A stretch of 64,000 nucleotides of DNA from Varanus komodoensis (taxonomy: Eukaryota; Chordata; Lepidosauria; Squamata; Varanidae). The DNA lies in contig NW_025335268.1 of NCBI RefSeq assembly GCF_004798865.1, positions 115,727,503 to 115,791,502 on the forward strand, given 5' to 3'. The number at the start of each line of letters is the position of its first letter. Positions within the stretch are counted from its first letter, which is position 1. The notes under the pieces were generated by a model. The model was given only the letters and a program-made list of their open reading frames with translations, was not told the DNA's origin and made no database searches. Shown here piece after piece: positions 49,901 to 59,180 of this stretch. A program made the position numbers and the translations under genes.

Positions 49901-52900
49901 GTTATTTCCATAAATGTGTGCATTTGGTGAGCCTGTTTCCCCAGTAGACCCATTTTGTTTTATTTTTAAAATGGTTGAGTACATTGCAAAATTTAGGAGA
50001 TTGCAAAGATGAAAATTTAACTGCACTGCAGTTTTCATATTGGTTTGAAAAGTGCGAATTAGCTAAGTTCACATTAACATTTGAAGCACACTAAAGTTCT
50101 ACAGGTGCGGCAGAACAAATAATATTGGAAACTGCCCATAAACTTTATCTCCTCCCTACTTTATGTCAGTTTACTATTAAGGGTACAAAAACTGAGCCAC
50201 CCAAAATGGCAAAGCTCCTTGGATGGACACGAGTCAGTTTTTGCCTTCAAAAACTGCACAAAGGAAATGTCTTAAATAAGGGAACAAGCACCTACTTTAA
50301 TATGGCCTGTGAAATGTTGGTCCTTACAAATGGAATTGCTCCTTGTTTCTTTAAAACCTTGACTATTACAGAGTCATCATGCTCAGGGTGGTCCAGAAAT
50401 TTCACCAAGCCAAGTGTATTTGGGTAACCCTAAAAGAAGTGAATAAGTCAGTGAGACACCTTGCTTTTGAAATGTTTCTCATTTTTCACAAAACCACCCA
50501 AGGCATTAGAATAAGAAATAGGGAAGAATTTTATTGCAGCAGGAAAAATAAAAAGTCCTCATCACAGTATATTAAATTTCATATCAAGTTGCCCAGCCAT
50601 CTATTAACAGGTAATTAGGTCAAAGCCCACTGGAAATTGTGTGTGTTTATACAGGTAACTTCTATATTCCCAACCCATCCCTGCTACCTCATACTAAAAT
50701 GTGTGGATGCCAACCCCCCCCCCCACTTTATTCTGCCATCTGACACCAAGGGCCAGGTCCCTGGGCTTCCTTTTTGCCAACGTCTAATGATTGTCCTTCT
50801 CCATGGGAAATCCCTCTGAAAGGGAAAGCCTGGTTATAGAGGAGAGCAGTGTCATTGCATGCAGGGATGGCTGGGCAACAGTCCTCCCAAAAGTTATAAT
50901 TTCATCATATCGTCTAAGCCATCCTTCCGCAATGTGGTGCACCCCAGTTTTGTTTTGTCTCATTTCATCTCGTCTCGTCTCCTCTCGTTTCATTTCGTTT
51001 CATTTCGGTTTTGGACTATTATTCCCATCAGCCTCAGTCAGTAAAAACAATAGCCAGGCATAATGGGAGTTAGTCCAAAACAGCTGGAGCAGGGCAGTCC
51101 AACTGTTCATGCTTCAAGGGCTGCATTAGGACTTCGACACAGAATGAGGGCCACATAATTAATTACAATTCCATATAATAAAGTGTTTGCAATATATTTA
51201 TCTAATATACAAAATTAATATACTGAGTTAACCTGTAAATGAAGGAGAAAACCGATATGAGGTCTCAGAGTTAGGATCAGGGGCAGCTGCTTAATTTTAA
51301 GATGATTTTTGGAATGTAGGACTAATGGAATGAGAAAGTACGCTTTGTGGGCCTGTGATCTCTGCAGAAAGGTTCAGGAAGCAAGTGGGTCAGGCCAACA
51401 GCCTCACAAGAGTGATTCCTGAGCCTCCTGAGCAGGATGGGCTGGCGGCCTCAGGAGAACCCATCACAACCATGCATGTGCCATCCGTGGGTCTGGACTG
51501 GAGGAGCCACATGGGGCTCCAAGTGGCCAGAAGGCCACAGAACAAGGCCTTGGCTACCACCTGTAGCCTGCAGGCCATGTGTTGGGCCACCCCAGTCTGG
51601 AGGAGAACAAATGGGAGGAATTTGATCTAAATAAACACAAATATTAAAATAAAATATCCTCTTTTCTTGGCTTTAAATTCATACACTTTACTGTATAATC
51701 CAATCCCCATTCCTCTAGCCCAGTTATTCAGAAATAATGCAAAAATTACCTTGCAAGCAACATCTTCCTTGATGCTGACAGGGACTCCATAAAGCAATCC
51801 TTTCTCCCTTTTTTTCACTTCGCAGAGCTGTTCCTCACACTCTGGGAGGAAGTCTGTCACACAGTTGATTTGCTGGGTTACTTCTAAGGCCTTTTGTGTA
51901 TGCAAAAAAACAAAAAACAAAACAGAGGAGGAAGGGTGAGTTGGTCAAAGAACCACTGTGGGCTGATGGCTCCAATGTTCGTGGAGCTGCAGATGCACTC
52001 CAGATTTTATCCCAAACTTTTTAAAAGCACTGAACCCTATCTCCAGAATGGCACCACAGATAGCACTTCAGAAGTCCAGAATGCATACACAATCCTCCTG
52101 ATACTGAAGACTCCAGCCTCCACTGGAAAGAATTTCAAAGCATTGTAACAGTGTGGACACTGCCGAGGTCTCTATACCACACAGTACGTATTAGAGTTCG
52201 CTTGTGATAAACATGCGAGACAAATACTTAGAGGCTCCCAGTTGGAAGATATGTAAGGTCTATTTCTGTGGCCATCTATCAGTTCACTGTGTGTCAACCT
52301 AGACTGCAGAAAGTTGAACAGGCTCCTTGGCTAATGGTTATCAAGAAGCAATTTGCAAGCCATGGGTGCAAATTCGGTAGCCTAAGTAAATACATCAATA
52401 TTTACCACTTGTAGCGCATAACAGTGAAACAAAAACAAAAAAATCATTTGGAGAGATCATTGGGTGGGTCCAATTACTATTAACGATTGTGAATTAAAGC
52501 TGGGAGCTTTCTTCCAGTTTTGCAAATGACTTCCAAATTCTTGGAGGGACCAGCTTGTGTCATCACTTAGCACTGTGTGACATAAGGCGTGAATAAAGAC
52601 GCTTACTGTGTCTATAAGTGAATTGGTTGAATGGATAGGTTCCAAATGAAGGCAGAATTCCAGTGGAGGATTCCCTTAGTGAGAACGATGAAGACCATGA
52701 CCTTATCACATTATCATTGGCCAGCCTCCCTCCCTCCCTCCCTCCCTCCCCACCACCCACCTTCTTTACTGTGAATGAGCCTCCTTCCTAAACCCAGCAT
52801 CAGTAAAATCACATTTACTTTTGCACACTTAAGCCTGCATCTTAAGTAAGCATTGCATTTGCTCCTCATGTCCCCTAGCAAACCCCAACACCCCTCCTTG

Positions 52901-55900
52901 TACGTCTTAAATGCAAGCAGCTCCAAAAATGGAAATCCCTTGTAGCTTAGCCGTTAGAAGCCATAATAAATCTATCACATCTTAAAATAACTCTTCAGGC
53001 CACATGGTGCATGAAAGGTCCAAGTCCACGGCATGCCCTGGCTGCAGGGAGAGGATGTCAAACTCCCATTAACCCTGTAACCGTGATAAGTGTGAGTGTG
53101 AGTGCTGGCAGAAGAACTTGGGGCAGCGGGGTGTTTTGGAGCAGAATTGTAATGAGAGAGAGGGGGAGAGAGAGATTTAATACAATCTCTCTCTGTCCCT
53201 TTTCCTGTCTGGCGCCTTTTATACAGGCTGGGGAATATGGGAATTGTAACCCAACAAATGGAGAGGGCACCATGTTGAAAAAGGGTGACACAGAGTATTC
53301 AAGGACTTTGGGATTTGACATGAGTTTTATTCCCAACTAAATATTTAAGTTTCAGGTTTTTCTTTAAACTTAAATATTATTTATTTATAAGTATACAATA
53401 AATCAAATAACCTTGATTTTCATATATCTTACTAGCTGTGCTTAAGTGTTTGGTGTTGTTCAGGCCCTTCCCGCAACAAAGCTTTTGTCCATGGTTTGGC
53501 TTCCATATCAACTCCCTTCAGGGAGCACACCTACAGTGTGAGGTATCCCTGCTTTGTATTGTGTAAAGTGCTTTTAGGTTTGCAGGGAAGAAGAGCCTGA
53601 CCCATACAAACAATGCATGCCTTAAATAAGTAGTTAAAAGTGCAGGTTGATTTACCTTTTCCATGTAGGTGTACAGGACACTTTCTGGAGTCAAGGAACC
53701 ATCTTTCAACTTGCCAATCAGTTCCACAAGAGGAAGAGATAGGATTGGAGCAGCTTTCACTCCTGGATTCTGCAGCAAGGAGCAAACACAGGGCTGTCGT
53801 GGTACTGCATGACGTGTACTTCCTGTTAGGTCATGTTGATCTGTTCTGCATTGCAGACACAACACACTTTCACACATGCAAAGCAGGCTACAGCCATGCC
53901 ATGACAGAAGCAACACCAAAGCAGCATCACATGGGACTTCAGCAGCTATATAGTTGATCAGTGGCAGAACGACAGTTTGGTGTTGGGCAGAAACAGACAG
54001 AGGCTCTAGATTTTAGCAGCAAACTTGATCTCCACCCTACTTTGTGTGGGAGAACCTAGGGCTTCCAGATTATGTGCAGCAGAGGCTTGGCTCTATTGTG
54101 AGGCTCACCCAAGCGCTAGTTTCAGGGCAGTTTCACACACCGTTATTTCAAGGTTGGGCTGCTGTAAGTGCAGTAGTCACTATAATAGTCTCTGTAAAGA
54201 TGTGAGAAATAATGAAGTGATACTGGCATGTATGTTCCATAAAAAGCTTCCCGTTGATGTATGAATATGTTTTTAACATACTGCACAGATACGGCCATCT
54301 CTGATTTCCAGCCTCCTACACCTTCTCTCTTCAGAGAAAACACAGTTTCTGGATCAGCCTACAGCAACCTTCCCCAACCTAATATGCCCATCAGAGGCTT
54401 TGGATTACAAAGCCCAGCATTCTGGACCATTAACCATGCTTGCTGGAGGGCACCAGGTTGGGAAAGGCTGCTCTGTAAGGTGGTGTTCAGGTGTGGAAGA
54501 AATTTTTTAAAGCACACAGCTCAAAGAGCAGGCAAACTACCCTGCTTCAAGACAGGTACAGTCTAATTTGAGTTGGAACTGACTTGAAATGAGGCTCACA
54601 TTACACCCCAACTAACTGCTCTGTCATCCCTGCCAGTCCCAAAATACACACATCCCTTCTCAAGCAGGGAAAATGGGTGTAAAAAGCAGGAGATACAGGA
54701 GAGGCCTGGCTCCGAGATCTTTGGTCATCACAGGTGCCTCCTCCGTAGTTTGCAGCCTCTCTTTTGCTCAGGGGAGCCCTCCATTACAGCTTTCCCTTCC
54801 ACCTTAACAAGGTAAGATTTTTTTTTCCTTTGGAAAGGTGAGAATACTGGCAGAGATGGTTGGGGAGTGGCAAAGTTGGGGAATAAGCTGCATTTCGAGG
54901 GGGCTGCCAGGAAGGCGGCCAAGGTTGTCCTTCTTCACAGAGAAGAGTCCTTGCAGAGCTGCTCAGTAAGTCAGGATGAAAGACTTTTAAAGCCCTAAGA
55001 AAGGAGAGCAGGAAGGAGCCTTGAGTCCAGCAGCACTTAGCACCTGGACAGACACATATGCTCCTGTCCCAAACTTTCCCATTACAAATGCTGCACTTTA
55101 CTTCTATTTAAATTAGACATATTGTTTCTAACTTGTATTTAGGCATTTAAAATAGCAGCTTCCATTTTTTCTGCAAAATTTTGTCCTTTTTTCTGCCACT
55201 GCATAAGTAGCCGTCCTAAGCAGGGCAGTGCTTGGCTTTCCCCATGATCAGATTGGATTTTCAATGCAAGCCAGCCAGCCAGCCCCCACTACTTTTGTAT
55301 TATACTTCAAGCATTTGCCCTGAACACTGAAAATGCCCAGTTTGCACGACTCATGAATCCCTGGCTATATTTGCTTTCACCATCTGATCTGTGTGCATGT
55401 TTCCGAAAGCTGATATAACCATTTTATATTTAACTGTTTATGAGAGCCAGTGTGGCCAGGTGGTTGGAGTGTTGGGCTGGGACCTGGGGGGTGCAAGCTC
55501 TACCCCCCACTCAGCCATGGTTCTCACTGGATGACTTTGACCAGATGCCCTCAAACAAGAACACTTGAGATTTAAAGATGGAGATGGAGATTCAGTTAAA
55601 CTTCAAGGTGTGCAGTGTGGACGTCTCAGTCAATTGCACATTGCACACTCTTTCCCCAAACACACTCATCCCTATTCTGCCATACACTGAAGTGCCCTGC
55701 CTTCTGAAACAATTCTATACCACAAAGACTGTTTCCAGGGAGTAATTGTTTCTGCATTCTTCAGCAAGAATTAGGATCTTGTTTACACTGGACTCTAGAG
55801 GATGGAAGAATTGAGTTCTTGCAGCACCTGGAAGGGCTCTGGCTGTTCTCTCAAAGCCTGGCAAGCTGAGCAACGGATATTGAAAGTTCTTGCTGGGAGC

Positions 55901-56770
55901 ATGCTGCACTCAAGAAAGAGAAAAGATGGAGGGGTTGGGCCTTTCATGCAGATGACCAGATCCAGCATCAAACTGCAGCATTGCCAGAGAAGTGTAAGCT
56001 CAGATATCTCATCTCTGAACCCTGATGATTTGTCACTAGCCAGCTGATCCCTTGGGCAGAGACAGCTGCCTTCAGATTGCCAGTGAAATGCAGCTGAAGG
56101 GAAGAAAGCAACTTTATACTTTCTTTCTTCCCATGACACAAAGTATGCCTCAAAGTCAACAAGCACCTAAAGCTGGTTACTAGGCTGCAAAGCTGCAAAG
56201 GAGGAATCTTCCAAAATAATCTTGGCTTAGATGATACAAATTGTACTGCCCTACTAGATTTGTAGCAAAGCAGTGCCCTCAAAGGCTTTTTAAAAAGTTA
56301 AGGCCATGTTTGGGGAACGGGGTCTACAGTCATCACCTGGAAAGAACGGCAGTATTTCACAATGCTAACGCCTTGAAGGGCAGGTGCAGGGAGAAATGCT
56401 GTAGGCAGAATACAGAGAACATATTGCAGAGACTGCAGGATTGACCCACTAAACGTCTGACATGAACATGCCTCAGCTGTTGCTACAGCTAAAGAAGAAG
56501 ACAACAAAGAAGAAAAGCTGCCTCCTTTATGGTGGCACGCAATCTGCAAGAGAGCCTTACTTGCTGTTGGAACTGCCTCGCTGCCTTCTCCATCCGTTGA
56601 AAGCCAAGCTCCCGTCTCCTCTTGGCCTCCTCGAGTTTCTTCTGGACCTGTCTTTGCTTCATCCATCTTAGCACCAAGATGGCAGTGACCGAACCACAAA
56701 GTAAGCCTGTGACGATGCGCCGGTCCACCTCGGCATCAGTCCAGAACCCTTTTACCTTGTCTATGGCCAT
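28838..56770 (-). CDS. Gene A: FAAH-family serine amidase, 15 exons, apparently intact
   Basis: This is a membrane-anchored amidase of the amidase-signature family, whose known members cleave fatty acid amides such as anandamide on internal membranes. Joining 15 minus-strand exons gives 1,770 nt, 589 codons plus stop, against 579 residues for human FAAH, which also has 15 exons. A hydrophobic segment lies at residues 20-36. The catalytic Lys is in VSIKE (149), the bridging Ser in GGSSGGE (224) and the nucleophile in AASIR (248); all three are offset by 7 from human K142, S217 and S241. The PPLPF motif after residue 315 and the C-terminal VGLPVAVQCVALPWQEELC block are conserved. Every intron begins GT and ends AG. 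The two residues before the nucleophile are Ala-Ala, where FAAH has Gly-Gly. This hints at the VDHAP-like branch instead of FAAH1 itself. The family call is firm; the choice between the two names is inference. Confidence 0.95.
29611..29700 (+). mobile_element. CR1 LINE 3' end
   Basis: ATCACAGAATAGTAGAGTTG and GGAAGAGACC, followed by GTCCGACTCTCTGC, are typical of the CR1 3' region. It lies in gene A intron 14. Confidence 0.7.
29815..29960 (-). CDS. Gene A exon 14 (residues 497-545)
   Basis: Two bases complete a Val codon and 48 codons follow. LYNVLNFPAGVVPVTTV and YKGHYGDPWDKRMKE match human LYNCLDFPAGVVPVTTV and YRGYFGDIWDKMLQK. The donor is GTCAGT. Intron 14 (28973-29814) contains a CR1 3' end at 29611-29700. 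Confidence 0.95.
31115..31223 (-). CDS. Gene A exon 13 (residues 461-496)
   Basis: The exon has 36 codons plus one base: AYCDEFIAEWRKLKLDVVLC, then PALGPAFNLGYAGKLF. It matches human IAQWRALDLDVVLTPMLAPA. The acceptor is TCTCCAG. The donor is GTACCA, a weak match; the corresponding exon of gene B has the good donor GTAAGC. Intron 13 (29961-31114) contains no recognised element. Confidence 0.92.
31670..31965 (-). mobile_element. LINE 3' tail, L2-like
   Basis: The reverse strand carries repeated TTTTAAT-type words and a closing TAAATAAATA, as in the other LINE tails near 10.8 and 19.5 kb. It lies in gene A intron 12. Confidence 0.4.
32398..32530 (+). mobile_element. tRNA-derived SINE
   Basis: GACCAGTGGCAGAGCACCTG, GCTTTGCATGGTAAGC and TTAGGTTCAACCTCTGC correspond to A-box and B-box regions of a tRNA-derived SINE. 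It lies in gene A intron 12. Confidence 0.6.
33032..33071 (-). CDS. Gene A exon 12 (40 nt)
   Basis: One base plus 13 codons (SVKNFWKNNVDRR) sit where human FAAH has SAGKLWELQHEIE. The Trp falls at the same position and the length is the same. The acceptor is ACCTAG and the donor GTAATT. The exon was found by requiring the phases left by exons 11 and 13 and is the least conserved piece. Intron 12 (31224-33031) holds a SINE near 32.4 kb, a palindromic repeat near 32.0 kb and a LINE tail near 31.7-31.9 kb. Confidence 0.75.
34097..34140 (-). CDS. Gene A exon 11 (44 nt)
   Basis: The exon has 14 codons (LPRISRHLHALLGV) plus two bases. It aligns with human LPRLSAFLSNMKSR. The acceptor is GTTTCAG and the donor GTAAGT. 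Intron 11 (33072-34096) contains a palindromic repeat near 33.83 kb. Confidence 0.85.
34222..34315 (+). mobile_element. CR1 LINE 3' end
   Basis: ATCATAGAATCGTAGAATAG, GAGTTGGAAGGGATC and AGGTCCAACCCCCTGCTG are standard CR1 3' words. It lies in gene A intron 10. Confidence 0.75.
34910..34975 (+). mobile_element. CR1-type 3' terminal fragment
   Basis: GGGGGTCAGACTAGATAGCC and CAGGAGGCCCTTCTGACTC match the last bases of CR1-like LINEs. Confidence 0.5.
35850..35945 (+). mobile_element. SINE 3' fragment
   Basis: The phrases GACCTTTGGTCTGATCCAGC and AGGGCTCTTCTTATGTT are the 3' end of a common squamate SINE. Confidence 0.45.
37625..37724 (-). CDS. Gene A exon 10 (residues 399-432)
   Basis: One base completes a Phe codon with exon 9. 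Then come 33 codons: DGELVDATWTNQIRCCRMPN and LLKRILALILMPV. The hydrophobic helix corresponds to the FAAH membrane-dipping region (WLKGLLAFLVKPL in human). The donor is GTGAGT. Intron 10 (34141-37624) contains CR1 and SINE tails near 34.2, 34.9 and 35.9 kb and a CTG run near 35.45 kb. Confidence 0.92.
39055..39152 (-). CDS. Gene A exon 9 (residues 367-398)
   Basis: The exon has 32 codons plus two bases. It begins LIPFTPPRID and contains LFTKGLYADGSS, matching the human segment with LSTGGLFSDGGH. The acceptor is CCACCTAG and the donor GTAAGT. Intron 9 (37725-39054) has nothing recognised. Confidence 0.92.
40037..40162 (-). CDS. Gene A exon 8 (residues 325-366)
   Basis: The exon has 42 codons in phase 0: IYSSSRPLRIGYYDDDGYF, then SPSMKRAVQETRKLLQDAGHT. 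It aligns without gaps to human VYTSSQPLRVGYYETDNY and the following segment. The acceptor is TTTGCAG and the donor GTAAGC. Intron 8 (39153-40036) is AT-rich with nothing recognised. Confidence 0.95.
42095..42146. repeat. 26-bp tandem duplication
   Basis: The unit TTTGAGCCTCCATTTT, then G(G/A)CTCCAGAC, occurs twice with one difference; TTTGAG starts a third copy. It lies in gene A intron 7. Confidence 0.85.
42416..42540 (-). CDS. Gene A exon 7 (residues 283-324)
   Basis: The exon encodes VTGPMARDVDSLALCMRALLC and then VPPLPFNEE, very close to human FAAH GPMARDVESLALCLRALLC and VPPLPFREE. The polyproline segment PPLP, linked in FAAH to localisation, is kept. The donor GTAACA is not ideal. Intron 7 (40163-42415) contains a 26-bp unit repeated twice at 42095-42146 and nothing gene-like. 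Confidence 0.95.
43766..43806 (-). CDS. Gene A exon 6 (41-nt mini-exon)
   Basis: This 41-nt exon has one leading base, 13 codons (VKGATTPVAGMNS) and one trailing base. It corresponds to KSGLKGCVYGQEA in human FAAH. The acceptor is TGTGTAG and the donor GTGAGC. The identification rests on exact phase fit on both sides and on an identical length in gene B. Intron 6 (42541-43765) shows no recognised element. Confidence 0.85.
45240..45292. repeat. (CCTTT)n pentanucleotide tract
   Basis: About ten uninterrupted CCTTT units in gene A intron 5. Confidence 0.9.
45476..46400 (-). mobile_element. CR1 LINE 3' region with reverse-transcriptase C-terminus
   Basis: The minus strand at 45839-46081 reads NAILGCINRIITS, then RPHLKYCIQFWALQFKQD and LEKVQRRATKMIWGLE. 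This is the C-terminal thumb region of CR1 ORF2. The 3' UTR follows and ends near 45476 with AGAATTGGAAAAGGCC. The copy is 5' truncated and old. It lies in gene A intron 5 in the same sense as the gene. Confidence 0.85.
46839..48690 (-). mobile_element. RTE-BovB LINE, 5' truncated, reverse-transcriptase frame nearly open
   Basis: The frame runs from GERERYKQLNAEFQRIARRD at 48.69 kb through FIDYAKAFD, LRYADDTTLMAESEDELKSL (the YADD active site) and FLGSKITADGDCSQEIKRRL to VPWTAR. A TGA at 47151-47153 stands where BovB has an Arg codon, probably CGA to TGA. The same frame then continues (SNQSVLEEI, MKLKYFGHQMRR, RRRGRQRMRWLDGV) to 46848. The element ends in GTTGTTGTT, the reverse of BovB's (AAC)n. 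The endonuclease is missing. BovB is known for horizontal transfer between squamates and mammals. It sits in gene A intron 5. Confidence 0.93.
49047..49253 (-). CDS. Gene A exon 5 (residues 200-268), catalytic Ser pair
   Basis: This is the core amidase signature: GNTLFGQTLNPF, then SGGSSGGEAALIGGGGS, GIGTDVAASIR and GICGFKPTGYRL. Ser224 (in GGSS) and Ser248 (in AASIR) are the expected bridging serine and acyl-enzyme nucleophile. Human FAAH has GTDIGGSIR at this spot; here both Gly before the nucleophile are Ala. The PROSITE amidase pattern tolerates this. The donor is GTAAGT in phase 2. Intron 5 (43807-49046) is the most transposon-rich intron, with a BovB and a CR1 fragment. Confidence 0.96.
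50296..50429 (-). CDS. Gene A exon 4 (residues 156-199)
   Basis: The exon has 44 codons plus two bases. It reads GYPNTLGLV, then DDSVIVKVLKKQGAIPFVRTN, matching human DSVVVHVLKLQGAVPFVHTN. The exon must end just before GTAGGT: reading further would meet an in-frame TAG, while splicing here makes an Asn codon with exon 5. Intron 4 (49254-50295) holds a palindromic repeat near 49.50-49.59 kb and AT-rich sequence. Confidence 0.93.
51013..51081. repeat. Palindromic interspersed element
   Basis: GGACTATTATTCCCATCAGC faces ATAATGGGAGTTAGTCC as an imperfect inverted repeat. This is the most clearly palindromic copy of the family in the window. Confidence 0.65.
51750..51890 (-). CDS. Gene A exon 3 (residues 109-155), catalytic Lys
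   Basis: The exon encodes 47 codons in phase 0. It carries NCVTDFLPECEEQL and then GLLYGVPVSIKE; the Lys of SIKE (residue 149) corresponds to catalytic Lys142 of FAAH. The acceptor is preceded by a T-rich tract and the donor is GTAATT. Intron 3 (50430-51749) holds a palindromic element at about 51.01-51.08 kb, a hAT-like fragment just after it, and a pentamer-rich pyrimidine tract at about 50.97 kb. Confidence 0.95.
52728..52751. repeat. (CCCT)n tract
   Basis: Six CCCT units in gene A intron 2. Confidence 0.9.
53656..53769 (-). CDS. Gene A exon 2 (residues 71-108)
   Basis: The exon encodes 38 codons in phase 0 from NPGVKAAPIL to VLYTYMEK. Human FAAH exon 2 also has 38 codons and ends VLFTYVGK. 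The acceptor is CTGCAG and the donor GTAAAT. The segment L-x(2)-GSLTPESVL is the usual start of the amidase-signature fold. Intron 2 (51891-53655) contains a (CCCT)n tract near 52.73 kb and no recognised gene. Confidence 0.93.
54365..54475. repeat. Palindromic interspersed element
   Basis: CCTTCCCCAACCTAATATGC, TTGGATTACAAAGCCCAGCA and CACCAGGTTGGGAAAGGCTG mark another copy of the family, in gene A intron 1. Confidence 0.55.
55441..55560 (+). mobile_element. tRNA-derived SINE, head only
   Basis: GAGAGCCAGTGTGGCCAGGT and GGGCTGGGACCTGG, then TCACTGGATGACTTTGACC, match the first half of the Sauria/Squam SINE. Confidence 0.6.
56561..56770 (-). CDS. Gene A exon 1 (residues 1-70)
   Basis: The first coding exon has 70 codons. 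The start ATG sits in a strong context (CGCCATGG). Residues 20-36 form a hydrophobic segment ending LVLRWM, which matches the FAAH N-terminal anchor. A basic, charged stretch follows (KKLEEAKRRREL). The exon ends RQFQQQ before donor GTAAGG in phase 0, where human FAAH exon 1 ends RFRLQ. Intron 1 (53770-56560) holds a partial SINE near 55.45 kb and a short palindromic element near 54.4 kb. No other exon-like signal was seen in it. Confidence 0.9.
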
Positions 56771-58890
56771 GGCGAAAGAGTTGTGTGCTGCTCTGAACCA
56801 GGAGGTGCTGCTAGAGATTGGAGCTTCCAGGAGCTAATGGCAAAGACTGCGTGGAAAGGAAGAGGGTGGTGATTCTTAATCCCACCCAGGGGCTGTCAGT
56901 CCCAAGCAACTGGCAAGCAGAAGCTTGTCTGGCCAGCAGTGAAGAACTCGTAGAGAAATATCCTGCTCGTACAGTCAGGCAGAGATTGGCAGAGGCTCTA
57001 CATTGTTTGCCTGTCACCAGAGAATCCCCATAACATTCCAGCACACATTATAGCCAGTGATCCCTGCTGAGTGAGGGGCTCCACCTGTTCCTTTCCATAT
57101 CCCACCAAACACCCCTTCTTCTGCTCCCAGGGTTGCATGTGCGTGTGCGCCACTGCAGGCAAATGCAAAATAGTTGAGGGACTCAAGCAGCAGGCTCATT
57201 TTTGCAAATAAGGCACACTTGCCAAGATGAGATCTCTGTCCGGGGCAGCAGCCCACATGCAATGGACTCTGAAAGTCCACATGGGGCAAATTAGACAAAG
57301 GGTAATGCTGAGTTTCAACCTAGTTACAGGGGGCATTTCATTTAGCCCAAGAGACGTGAGTGCAGGAAATTTGTTGAACTGTCAGTCAAAGTCTGACAAT
57401 ACCGATTTATTATTATAATTCATTTGAACATTAATGTTTCATTAAACATAACTTTGGCAGAGATGCAACATCTGCAAAGGACTGGTCCTAATCCCAAAGG
57501 TACCGAAAAGATCACATTGTGGGTGGGTAACAATTTTATTCTAGAAAGTCATTCTCTCTGGATTAAAGGAACATCCTTCCATCGGCTGAACTTGCAGTTG
57601 GACAGTCAGAATACAGCATTGACATTATGAAGCTGACAGAATATGAAGCTGGTACCATGTGTGAAGGGGCAAGTGAAAAAACCCACCCGGTTTAATCTTT
57701 CCTTTGTAGCTTCACGGATATGGCACGCTTTCAATGAACAGATGATGCTCACAGCAGAAGACCGATTTTCATGTCAAGCGCCTTGACCACGAGCAGCAAA
57801 AGACTGATCCATGGTGGCATTTTATTTCCAAGGCAAGGCTGCTCCGTTACTTCTTTTAAAAGGAATTGCCTCCTTGTGTGCACATGGAAAAGCACACTGT
57901 GCTGCATCCCCCGCACTCCCTGCTAGCGTGTCCATGGCCAGAGTGGCGGATTCAGGCAAGGGGGTTGGGTCATGGAGTCCCGCCTTTTGTCTCTCTCAGG
58001 GAAGTGTATGTACTGTATGTGCAGATGGTTACTTGCACTGCGTATTTCGTGGGTTTGCCTGCAGCTTCTTCTGTGCTGTTATTTATAGCCGAGTTGCTGT
58101 TTGCATGCAAGATGGCAAGTAGCATCCCTTCCCCCAGGTTAAACGACCCACCATCCTACCTGTTCAGGAAAGAGAAAACAACATTGTTGCCAGTCTGGTT
58201 CCACAGGCTGAAACTATTCCCACAGATCAAGAGTTAGGCTGGTACATTGCTTATCCATGTAGTAAAATGTACCAGAGTGACAGCTAATAAACAGAAAAAT
58301 GTCATCAAACTGGCCTGAAAAATTGCTATAATAAGGAGGGTGGAATCATGAAAGCAGCACATGGGGTGGTGGAGTTGTCTCAAGTAGCTTTCACGTGAGT
58401 GAGACACAGAAATACTAGGGGAGAGCTAGAGTTGAAGGGGCCAAAATAGTCTGTTCCACCATATATTCTGACAACAATTAGGGAGTGCTAACAGGGGAGT
58501 CTTATGGCCCCTGCATTTCTTGGATTCCTGCCTATGAGGCTGGACTGTCCCTTACCCACATCGCTTGGCTCCTCCTTCCCCCATCACAGCTGGTGCAGAA
58601 AGAGTTTTGGCAGCTGCTTCTAGAAGGTTATACGAATGACCTTGGAGAAAGCCTTTGGCAGCTATTCTAGGGGGTTTGGAGGGAAGAGGCCTGGAGCTGC
58701 CAAGATAAAATGTGTCCTTCTGACTTAGACAAAATCAACCATCTGAGCACTTTGCAGAGTAAGATGAATGTGCAACTAAACTCTCTCTGACTCCTCTGCT
58801 CTGCATAGGATGCCTATGAGCCCCTACAGGCACAAGGTAGCACCCTAAACTGACTCTGCTTAGGTGTTTGCTTCTCCCGGACTTATGGTG
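56771..58890. other. Upstream flank of gene A
   Basis: The promoter of gene A should lie in the first few hundred bases. I see no TATA box in a convincing place and no dense CpG island. No other gene was recognised. Confidence 0.4.
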
Positions 58891-58899
58891 ACAATTTCC

Positions 58900-59180
58900 C
58901 TCATGAAGTGGGTTTAGCCAACATGATAGCCTGCACTCACTGACCGAGTGTGGGTTGTTACTGAACTGTGAGTAATCATGTTGTCTGAACATAGCCAAAA
59001 TAATTATCCGTGATAAACAACTCACTATTCATAACCCAGCAACAAAGCATGAGTTCCTTTCATAGGTTGTTCATTAACAAACCATGGCTTGTTACCATAG
59101 CTGGGTTCAGGCAACACAATAAGCTGCATTTCAACAATAACCCATGGTTCAATGACAACTCACATGCACCGCATACTCCC
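58900..59180. mobile_element. Non-autonomous DNA element, copy 2
   Basis: ATAGCTGGGTTCAGGCAACA, TAACCCATGGTTCAATGACA and ACTCACATGC match, in diverged form, the element at 5600-5870. Confidence 0.45.
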
